A program made the translations under genes and the position numbers. Shown here one piece after another: positions 1-4,930 of a stretch of DNA of 6,661 bases. This DNA comes from Methylocapsa sp. (GTDB taxonomy: Bacteria; Pseudomonadota; Alphaproteobacteria; Rhizobiales; Beijerinckiaceae), in assembly GCA_017353815.1 (NCBI GenBank), contig JAFMSB010000094.1, positions 1 to 6,661 of the forward strand. Reading direction: 5' to 3'. The notes under the pieces were generated by a model, which was not told the origin of the DNA, searched no databases, and was given only the letters and a program-made list of their open reading frames with translations. The first letter of the stretch is position 1. Every line of letters starts with the position of its first letter.

Positions 1-117
1 GGGTCGATGCTCTTGAAGCGCGTCCTGTCCCAGCAAATCCGGGCGGACGTCAAAGTCGATTTTGCACCCGCGGGATTGAAGCTGCGAATGTCTGTGCCGC
101 TCCAAATCGGGCGGTAA
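1..117 (+). CDS. Histidine kinase C-terminal end (partial), HWE/HisKA_2-like
   Basis: This is the last 38 codons of a + strand gene whose start lies left of the window; it is open from base 1 and ends at TAA 115-117. The visible peptide has the pattern G-S-x-L-L-x-R-V-L-S-Q-Q, then an alternating V-K-V-D-F strand, then P-A-G-L-K-L-R-M and a terminal P-L. This resembles the end of the ATPase domain in HWE/HisKA_2 sensor kinases, where a helix of the form Gxx-LI-xxxLxxQL is followed by a FxPxGL strand and a final PL. Such kinases phosphorylate PhyR-type regulators, and a complete phyR-nepR-ecfG set lies about 1.2 kb away, which fits a GSR kinase. Only the tail is visible, so neither the H-box nor the sensor domain can be checked. 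The family call is an inference from a short match; another GHKL ATPase remains possible. Confidence 0.6.
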   Translation, partial: GSMLLKRVLSQQIRADVKVDFAPAGLKLRMSVPLQIGR

Positions 118-136
118 ATTTGCCTGCCCTCTCCCG

Positions 137-164
137 GTGGAATCCCCGGCGTGTAATCCCCGGC
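137..164. repeat. 14-bp tandem repeat, two copies
   Basis: Two adjacent copies of GTGKAATCCCCGGC (K = G or T) lie at 137-150 and 151-164 and match at 13 of 14 positions. They sit about 145 bp before the preferred esterase start. The repeat could be a tandem operator or simply a local duplication; nothing in the sequence decides between these. Confidence 0.6.
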
Positions 165-262
165 TGCGGTTTTCTCTTGCAGGTCATAGCGCAGAGTGAC
201 GCAGCGCCGCGTTGCCGAATTGCAACCAAATTTATCCCGGATAATTGGTAGTGCTCCAGTCA

Positions 263-286
263 GGCCCGGCCGGAAACGGGCCGGCC
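263..286. other. GC-rich palindrome in the esterase leader
   Basis: GGCCCG (263-268) pairs perfectly with CGGGCC (277-282) across an 8-nt loop. Alternatively GGCCGG (268-273) pairs with CCGGCC (281-286). No T-run follows, so it is not a standard intrinsic terminator. It lies just ahead of the preferred ATG at 308 and could be a leader hairpin or a protein-binding palindrome. If translation began at 245 it would lie within coding sequence. Confidence 0.35.
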
Positions 287-307
287 GCTCAAAGAGACTA
301 TCTCACG

Positions 308-1288
308 ATGGATTTGGTCGCGGACTTCGGCTCTAATCCGGGCAATCTGGGGATGTTCGCCTGCATTCCGCGGGGTGCCCCTCGCTCGCCAGCGCTTGTC
401 GTCGCGCTGCATGGCTGCAACCAGACGGCAAGGGAATTCGATTTGGCGACCGGCTGGTCGGCGCTCGGGAAAGAGCATGGCTTTGCCGTTCTGTTCCCCG
501 AGCAAAAATCCCTCAACAACCCGCATAACTGCTTCAACTGGTTTGTCGAGAAGCATATCCTGCCCGAGGAAGGGGAAATCGCCTCGATCCGGAGCATGAT
601 CGAGAAGCTGCTCCACGAGCATCGACTCGATCCCCGGCGGGTCTTCGTGACCGGCCTCTCGGCGGGCGGGGCCATGGCCTGCGCCCTCCTTGCTTCTTGC
701 CCCGATCTCTTTGCTGCCGGTGCGATTATCGGCGGCCTCCCTTATGGGGCCGCGCGCGGGCCCGCCGACGCAATGAAAACGATGATCTTTGGCCCGAGCT
801 ATTCTGCCCGCGAATTGGGGGATTTCGTGCGCCGGGCCGCCCCCGGCCAGAGGCGATGGCCCAAGATTTCGATCTGGCATGGGGATTGTGACGAGGTGGT
901 CGCACCCGTCAATGGATCGGCGCTCGTGCGCCAATGGCTAAATATCCATCAGCTTGACGAAGAAGATGCCGAGTTCGACGCAGCCGATGGTCAAACACGC
1001 CGGGTCTGGCGCGATGCCTCGGGAGAAATCCTTGTCGAGCATTACGCCATTAATGGCATGGCCCATGGCCTGCCGGCCGACGGAAGGGCGTTCGGGATTT
1101 CCGGAGGCTTGGCTGCGCCCTTCGTCGCCTTTGATGCCAAAATCTCTTCGACGGTCCGCATAGCCAAATCATGGGGCCTCATCAAACAGCCGCGCAGCTG
1201 GAACCTTCCGCTGCAACCGCTGCACCTGGCCGACAGCTGGTTTCATTTTATTCAGGCGTGGTTCACCGGTGGGGCAGAACCAAAATAA
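308..1288 (+). CDS. PHB depolymerase family esterase (alpha/beta hydrolase), cytoplasmic
   Basis: A serine esterase of the poly(3-hydroxybutyrate) depolymerase/feruloyl esterase family (esterase_phb type). Counting from the ATG at 308 (326 aa), the family signatures appear in order. They are the oxyanion-loop strand VVALHGCNQTA (about 31-41), the PEQ...NN...CFNWF block (about 64-79), the nucleophile elbow GLSAGG with Ser118, the acid segment HGDCDEVVAP with Asp195, and His253 in GMAHG. The triad is therefore intact. There is no signal peptide and no substrate-binding extension, so it probably acts inside the cell on short esters or PHB oligomers; the exact substrate cannot be read from sequence. 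The frame is open back to a TTG at 245 and a GTG at 251. I prefer the ATG because the upstream 21 codons are Gly/Pro-rich and unlike the family, although no start has a strong Shine-Dalgarno. It converges on phyR with 8 bp between stops. Confidence 0.88.
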   Translation: MDLVADFGSNPGNLGMFACIPRGAPRSPALVVALHGCNQTAREFDLATGWSALGKEHGFAVLFPEQKSLNNPHNCFNWFVEKHILPEEGEIASIRSMIEKLLHEHRLDPRRVFVTGLSAGGAMACALLASCPDLFAAGAIIGGLPYGAARGPADAMKTMIFGPSYSARELGDFVRRAAPGQRRWPKISIWHGDCDEVVAPVNGSALVRQWLNIHQLDEEDAEFDAADGQTRRVWRDASGEILVEHYAINGMAHGLPADGRAFGISGGLAAPFVAFDAKISSTVRIAKSWGLIKQPRSWNLPLQPLHLADSWFHFIQAWFTGGAEPK

Positions 1289-1296
1289 CCGCCGCA

Positions 1297-2130
1297 TCAA
1301 ACAAGGCTCGGGCTTTTCTCTGGCTCGCCCTTGCGATGCGATTTGCGGTCAAAGAAAAGCGCCTGGCTGATAACTGCCTTGAGGCTATCGATGTTAAAAG
1401 GCTTTGTGACGAGAAACGCAGGCTCCGGCGGTGTCCCGGTCAAAAATCTCTCCGGATAGGCAGTTACAAAGATCACCGGGATGGAAACCGTCTCAAGGAT
1501 TTGATTAACGGCTTCGAGGCCGGAGCTTCCGTCCGCGAGTTGGATGTCTGCGAGGATGAGACCGGGTTTGTGGCGGGAGACGGCTTCGACCGCCTCGCGG
1601 TGCGTGCGCGCGACATCGACAACCCGGTGCCCTTGCTCTTCGACGAGAGATTGAAGGTCGAGCGCAATGAAGGGCTCATCCTCAATAATCAGAACATCGG
1701 TGCGGATTTGATTAGCGATCTCCTTTCCCGCGGCATCGATGAGAGATGCCGCGTCGTCCACAGTGCAATCCATCGTTTCGGCGACCTGGAAGATATCGAA
1801 CCCCTCGAGCGCGCTTAGAAGAAAGCTAATCCGGGGGCGCAAAGTAATCGCATCGAGATTGCGTTGCGCGCCGGCCTCATCGCCGCTGAAGGCCGGCTGT
1901 TCGACATGACCGTTGACGGCAACCGTTCCCCATACCTTCAGGAACAAACGGTAGAGCGACAGTTTCGGGTCGCTGCAGGCCTCGAGCGAGGCGGGTTCGG
2001 CGACCACGGCCTCCAAGGTTTCGAGGACATAAGCATCGCCCCCCGCCTGCGTGCCGGTCAAAGCTCGGGCAAAGCGGCGCAAATAGGGGATTTGCGTGGA
2101 AATTGCCTTTGATGTTAGCATCTCAGCCAC
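1297..2130 (-). CDS. phyR: General stress response regulator PhyR (sigma-like domain plus receiver)
   Basis: PhyR is the anti-anti-sigma factor of the alphaproteobacterial general stress response. When phosphorylated, its sigma-like half binds NepR and frees EcfG. The 277-aa product has an N-terminal ECF-like region (about 8-140; sigma2-like start with IPYLRRFARALTG, sigma4-like part about 95-140). A receiver domain follows (about 144-260). Receiver residues are intact: acidic pocket Glu150/Asp151 (IIEDEP), phospho-acceptor Asp195 (LILADIQL), Thr223 in FVTAYPERFLTG (the FATGUY-type beta4 segment typical of PhyR) and Lys243 (VTKPF). A basic tail of about 17 residues follows. The start is uncertain: GTG at 2130 is preceded by AAGAAG at 4-nt spacing, while ATG at 2121 (three codons in) is preceded by GGTGG. 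Either keeps the full domain. It is divergent from nepR-ecfG, the common GSR arrangement. Confidence 0.95.
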   Translation of the reverse strand: MAEMLTSKAISTQIPYLRRFARALTGTQAGGDAYVLETLEAVVAEPASLEACSDPKLSLYRLFLKVWGTVAVNGHVEQPAFSGDEAGAQRNLDAITLRPRISFLLSALEGFDIFQVAETMDCTVDDAASLIDAAGKEIANQIRTDVLIIEDEPFIALDLQSLVEEQGHRVVDVARTHREAVEAVSRHKPGLILADIQLADGSSGLEAVNQILETVSIPVIFVTAYPERFLTGTPPEPAFLVTKPFNIDSLKAVISQALFFDRKSHRKGEPEKSPSLV

Positions 2131-2425
2131 CGATCTTCTTGCCCGGTTGAGGCAGTGCCGCTGCGCTCACGAGGGAATTCTTCAGGGGTACGGAAGTTCC
2201 AGCAAGCGGAACCATTGCTCTTTGTCAAACGTTGATGGTTGCTAGTTGCAATTATAGTCCTTTTGGGCTGCGAGCCAAGCATCCGGGCAAGGGGCGAACC
2301 CGGCCGGATCCGTCGCTCCCGGGGAGAAGGGAGAAGAGCTTGGCTTGTTCAAGAAAATTTGCCTTTTGCGGGGCATTGGCTAGCGGAGGCAGAACTAACG
2401 AGAGCGGTATCGGCAGGGGATTTTT
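2131..2425. promoter_or_regulatory. phyR / nepR divergent control region
   Basis: This 295-bp non-coding region lies between the divergent starts of phyR and nepR. It contains one exact EcfG-type promoter for nepR-ecfG (2208-2233), leaving about 185 nt of transcribed leader before the nepR GTG. On the - strand there is a TTGACA hexamer (2228 to 2223) facing phyR. It lies inside the EcfG promoter spacer, but no credible -10 hexamer follows at 16-18 nt. The leader is purine-rich around 2321-2338 and ends in the nepR Shine-Dalgarno. I saw no conserved gene or RNA family in it. Confidence 0.75.
2208..2233 (+). promoter_or_regulatory. EcfG-dependent promoter of nepR-ecfG
   Basis: GGAAC at 2208-2212 and CGTT at 2230-2233 are separated by 17 nt (GGAACC-N16-CGTT if the next C is counted in the -35). 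This matches the published EcfG consensus GGAAC-N16/17-CGTT exactly. Transcription should begin about 6-8 nt past CGTT, near 2240. The position and direction imply that EcfG transcribes its own operon. It is the only full match I found in an upstream region of this window on either strand. Confidence 0.9.
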
Positions 2426-2428
2426 GTG
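2415..2428 (+). promoter_or_regulatory. Shine-Dalgarno setting the nepR GTG start
   Basis: AGGGGA at 2415-2420 lies 5 nt before the GTG at 2426. There is no competing in-frame start with a well-spaced ribosome binding site before the conserved NepR helices, so this site fixes the long NepR form. Confidence 0.7.
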
Positions 2429-2719
2429 ATAAAGCCGGTAAAACCGAAAAAACCCTCGGCACAGGCGGCAGACGTCGAGGCGTTTGGCGGTCTCCCGCCG
2501 GGGCGTGAGGAATTGCGGCAAAAACCAGAGGATTCGAACGGGCGCAAGCGCGGCGCAAAAAAATCATCCTCTCGGGCCGACCTAGCCGATCAGATCGGGA
2601 TGCAATTGCGCAGCATTTATGACGACATTCTGGCGCAGCCGGTGCCCGCCCGTTTCCTTGATCTCTTGCAAAAGCTCGAAAGCGCCTCAAGCGCGAGACC
2701 AAGCAAGGATGGCATTTGA
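2426..2719 (+). CDS. nepR: Anti-sigma factor NepR
   Basis: NepR holds EcfG inactive and is taken away by phosphorylated PhyR. The 97-aa product has the family core at about residues 53-86. A first helix contains IGMQLRSIYDDIL; a linker QPVP and a second helix RFLDLLQKL follow, matching the canonical pattern IGxxLRxxYDxxxxxxVPxRFxxLLxxL. Ahead of it is an unusually long, probably disordered segment of about 50 residues, rich in Lys, Arg, Pro and Ser, with clusters such as KPVKPKKP-like residues near the N-terminus and GRKRGAKKSSSR at 39-50. A short 11-residue tail follows the core. The start is GTG with a well-placed AGGGGA. It is the first gene of a two-gene operon behind an EcfG promoter, and its TGA overlaps the start of ecfG, so the two are probably translationally coupled. 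Confidence 0.93.
   Translation: MIKPVKPKKPSAQAADVEAFGGLPPGREELRQKPEDSNGRKRGAKKSSSRADLADQIGMQLRSIYDDILAQPVPARFLDLLQKLESASSARPSKDGI
2705..2719 (+). promoter_or_regulatory. ecfG Shine-Dalgarno and nepR/ecfG stop-start overlap
   Basis: AAGGA at 2705-2709, inside the nepR coding end, lies 6 nt before a TTG at 2716. The TTG shares its last two bases with the nepR stop TGA (2717-2719), forming TTGA. The geometry is that of termination-reinitiation coupling and supports the rare TTG start. Confidence 0.75.
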
Positions 2720-3351
2720 GCGAGGCGCAAAAGGAGAAGACGGGCAAACCGCCATTAGGCGAGCCAAAGCGGGAAGGCGCGGCACGTTTACGTCTCACCG
2801 CCGATCTGTTGGCGGTCATCCCCAATTTGCGCGCCTTCGGCGTCTCCTTATGCGGCAATGTCGATCACGCCGACGATCTTGTCCAAGAGACATTGGTGAA
2901 AGCTTGGAGCAATATCGGATCCTTTTCCGAAGGCACCAATCTTCGCGCTTGGCTGTTTACGATTTTGCGCAATATCTATTACTCGGAGTACCGCAAAAAG
3001 CGGCGCGAGGTTTCTGACTCCGATGGCGCCTTTGCGGCGAGCCTCTCGGCCGCGCCGGCGCAAGGCGGCCATATGGATCTGCTCGATTTCCGCGCGGCGC
3101 TGCAAAAGCTGCCGAGCGACCAGCGCGAAGCCTTGATCTTGATCGGCGCCTCGGGGCTTTCTTACGATGAAGCCGCAAGCATTTGCGGCTGTGCCATCGG
3201 CACGATGAAAAGCCGGGTCAACCGCGCAAGAAACCGGCTTGCCGAGCTCCTGTCGGTCACCTCGGGAGAAGATTTCGGGCATGAAAGCGCCTGGCAGGCA
3301 ATCGGCTTGTCCATAACCGGTCATGGCCCCGAGCAAGACTCGGGCGAATAG
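2716..3351 (+). CDS. ecfG: ECF sigma factor EcfG (general stress response)
   Basis: EcfG directs RNA polymerase to GGAAC/CGTT promoters of the general stress regulon. The 211-aa product has sigma region 2 at about 29-97, with IPNLRAFGVSLCGN, the core-binding DDLVQETL (53-60) and the -10-reading segment GTNLRAWLFTILRN. Region 4 is at about 126-178, with LPSDQREALILIGASGLSYDEAA and a helix-turn-helix ending in GTMKSRVNRARNRL. There is no extra C-terminal SnoaL-like domain, so the length is typical of EcfG. The start is TTG, supported by AAGGA at 6-nt spacing and by overlap with the nepR stop; later starts would cut into region 2. About 28 hydrophilic residues precede region 2, and a 30-residue tail follows region 4. 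It converges on the leucyl aminopeptidase gene with 18 bp between them. Confidence 0.95.
   Translation: MSEAQKEKTGKPPLGEPKREGAARLRLTADLLAVIPNLRAFGVSLCGNVDHADDLVQETLVKAWSNIGSFSEGTNLRAWLFTILRNIYYSEYRKKRREVSDSDGAFAASLSAAPAQGGHMDLLDFRAALQKLPSDQREALILIGASGLSYDEAASICGCAIGTMKSRVNRARNRLAELLSVTSGEDFGHESAWQAIGLSITGHGPEQDSGE
3328..3344. other. Short hairpin at the ecfG 3' end
   Basis: CCCGAG (3328-3333) and CTCGGG (3339-3344) form a perfect 6-bp stem with loop CAAGA, over the last codons of ecfG and ahead of the convergent junction. No T-tract follows on either strand, so it is at most a weak, non-canonical transcription-end or RNA-stability element. Confidence 0.25.
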
Positions 3352-3369
3352 CCGTGCCTTGGGGGGAAG

Positions 3370-4755
3370 CTAACGGCGGGCCTCAAACCGAGCCTCGAGC
3401 AGCTCATAAACGAGCCGCGCCGCCTGAACCTCCCCGCCTTCCGGGCGGCCAGGCTTTGCTTTCGGCGTCCAGGCAAAAATATCGAAATGCGCCCACGATT
3501 TTGCCTTTTCGACGAAACGGCGCAGGAACAAGGCCGCCGTGATCGAGCCCGCGAAGGGAGTGCCGGAAATATTGTTGAGATCGGCGGTCTTGCTCTCCAA
3601 GAGCTTGCCGTAGGGCTCCCAGAGAGGAAGCCGCCAGACCGGATCCTGGACGCTCGCGCCGATCCGTTCGATGTCGGCCGCGAGCCGCTCGTCAGTAGTG
3701 TAGAAAGGCGGGAGATCAGGCCCAAGCGCCACGCGGGCCGCGCCTGTGAGCGTGGCAAAATCAAATAACAGATCCGGCGCCTCCTCATCACCGAGCGCCA
3801 GCGCATCGGCGAGTATCAGACGCCCCTCCGCATCGGTGTTGCCGATTTCCACCGTCAATCCTTTCCGGCTCTGGTAAATGTCGCCGGGCCGCATGGCGCT
3901 GCCCGAGACGGCGTTCTCGACGATCGGGATGATGACTCGCAACCGAACCGGAAGGCCTGCCGCCATGACCATCGAGGCAGCCGCCAGAGCCGCGGCCGCG
4001 CCGCCCATGTCTTTTTTCATGAGAGCCATGGCCGGTTCCGGCTTGATGTCGAGCCCGCCCGAATCGAAGCAGACGCCCTTGCCCGCCAAGGTCACCTTTG
4101 GATGAGTTTCCTCGCCAAAGATAAATCCGGCGAGCCGGGGCGGCTTTGCGGAGGCCTGCCCAACCGCATGGATGAGCGGCAGATTTGCCTGCAGGAGTTC
4201 CGCGCCGCGCATCACCGCCGCCTTTGCGCCATGCTGCCGCGCCAAGCTCAGGACAGCTGCTTCGAGCGCATCCGGGCCCATGTCATTGGCGGGGGTGTTG
4301 ATGAGGTCGCGCCCGAGCGCAACGGCGCGCGCAATGCGCTCGACGCGCGCCACATCGACGCCCGGCGGCGCGCAAAGTTTTGGGGGCTCGCGGCCGTTGT
4401 GCTTGTATCTCCCGAACCGGTAACCCGCCAAAACCCAGGAGAGCGCGGCAGCCTCGGCATCATAGGGGGCATTGGCGAAGCGGTAGAGGCCCGCCGGGAG
4501 CAAATTTGCAAGTTCACCGGGCAGAAAGAGATCGCGAAAACCGGCGCTCTCCGGCTCGATGCCAAAGAGAACGGCCGCGATGCCGCCCGCGGCATTGGGA
4601 AGAATTTGGCACCGGCCGGGCACGGGCTCAAAGCCGCAGGCCCCGGCAAAATTGCGCGCCGAATCGGGAAGGCTTGCCTTGATTCGCGGCCAGCTGTCCT
4701 TGGCGGCAAACCAGACCGGGACCGCCCCGTCTTGAGATTCACATGGGATAAGCAC
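3370..4755 (-). CDS. Leucyl aminopeptidase, peptidase family M17
   Basis: A cytoplasmic di-metal aminopeptidase that removes N-terminal residues from peptides. From the preferred start it is 461 aa. The N-terminal domain (about 1-140) is variable; the catalytic domain follows. Spacing matches E. coli PepA exactly: metal ligands Lys226, Asp231, Asp249, Asp308 and Glu310, with catalytic Lys238 and Arg312. The signature NTDAEGRL spans about 306-313. The enzyme should be active. The frame extends 17 codons further to a TTG at 4806, the longest possible form (478 aa). I prefer GTG at 4755 because GGAG lies 6 nt before it and because the following VPVW stretch lies where alphaproteobacterial homologues begin. 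It converges on ecfG and diverges from the TPR lipoprotein gene. No regulatory site was recognised upstream. Confidence 0.93.
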   Translation of the reverse strand: MLIPCESQDGAVPVWFAAKDSWPRIKASLPDSARNFAGACGFEPVPGRCQILPNAAGGIAAVLFGIEPESAGFRDLFLPGELANLLPAGLYRFANAPYDAEAAALSWVLAGYRFGRYKHNGREPPKLCAPPGVDVARVERIARAVALGRDLINTPANDMGPDALEAAVLSLARQHGAKAAVMRGAELLQANLPLIHAVGQASAKPPRLAGFIFGEETHPKVTLAGKGVCFDSGGLDIKPEPAMALMKKDMGGAAAALAAASMVMAAGLPVRLRVIIPIVENAVSGSAMRPGDIYQSRKGLTVEIGNTDAEGRLILADALALGDEEAPDLLFDFATLTGAARVALGPDLPPFYTTDERLAADIERIGASVQDPVWRLPLWEPYGKLLESKTADLNNISGTPFAGSITAALFLRRFVEKAKSWAHFDIFAWTPKAKPGRPEGGEVQAARLVYELLEARFEARR

Positions 4756-4765
4756 GCAATTCTCC
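4753..4765 (-). promoter_or_regulatory. Shine-Dalgarno supporting the internal GTG start of the aminopeptidase
   Basis: On the - strand GGAG (4765-4762) lies 6 nt before GTG (4755-4753). The upstream TTG alternative at 4806 has only AAGAG at 2-nt spacing, which is too close. This site therefore favours the 461-residue product. Confidence 0.5.
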
Positions 4766-4849
4766 AAAACCGGGCATGCCGGCGCCGCCAATCCTTCTTG
4801 CGGCAAGGCTCTTAAGCCAGTGTCGTTCCGCGGCCGCGATCCCGCAACT

Positions 4850-4868
4850 CCGGGCCGGGCAGGCCCGG
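4850..4868. other. 7-bp GC hairpin in the aminopeptidase / TPR divergent gap
   Basis: CCGGGCC (4850-4856) pairs perfectly with GGCCCGG (4862-4868) around loop GGGCA. A second perfect palindrome, GGCCCGGGCC, spans 4862-4871. There is no T-run. It may be a leader structure or a binding site for either divergent gene. It resembles the palindrome at 263-286 in core sequence (GGCCCGG/CCGGGCC). Confidence 0.35.
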
Positions 4869-4930
4869 GCCATAACTGGCTGCCGCTGGATCATACATGG
4901 CGGGCCAAGGAAAAGCAGGGACAAATAATC

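Larger units (their letters stand above)
118..307. other. Intergenic region upstream of the esterase
   Basis: This gap lies between the kinase stop and the preferred esterase start. It contains a 14-bp imperfect tandem repeat (137-164) and a GC-rich palindrome (263-286). I found no GGAAC-N16/17-CGTT element in it: the CGTT at 210-213 has no GGAAC at the required distance. No convincing sigma70 promoter and no T-tract terminator for the kinase gene were seen. Part of the gap (from 245) would be coding if an upstream TTG or GTG start of the esterase were used. Confidence 0.6.

Noticed and set aside
260..934. 224-codon - strand frame over the esterase
   Set aside because: The + strand carries the full esterase triad; this is a shadow frame.
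1171..1818. 215-codon + strand frame antisense to phyR and crossing the esterase end
   Set aside because: It lies opposite a well-supported PhyR and over the esterase 3' end in another frame. Its composition is that of a GC-rich shadow and it has no recognisable motif.
2168..2200. Possible EcfG promoter for phyR on the - strand
   Set aside because: GGAAC is present (2200 to 2196), but at 16-17 nt spacing the -10 would be AATT or ATTC. The nearest CGTG is 24 nt away.
2200..2228. Possible sigma70 promoter for phyR using TTGACA at 2228 to 2223
   Set aside because: The -35 is perfect, but hexamers at 16-18 nt (such as TTGCTG) do not resemble TATAAT.
2239..2508. Frame starting TTG at the predicted nepR transcription start, whose first residues look like a lipoprotein signal
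   Set aside because: It would have to be leaderless from a TTG, runs 80 bp into nepR in another frame, and becomes Arg-rich shadow sequence after the first dozen residues.
3328..3369. Intrinsic terminator between ecfG and the aminopeptidase
   Set aside because: A 6-bp stem exists but there is no T-tract on either strand.
4102..4815. 237-codon + strand frame antisense to the aminopeptidase
   Set aside because: The opposite frame has every M17 catalytic residue. This one is Arg/Gly-rich with no domain.
4804..4829. Possible EcfG promoter for the aminopeptidase on the - strand
   Set aside because: GGAAC is present (4829 to 4825), but the -10 positions read CCTT or CTTG, not CGTT.
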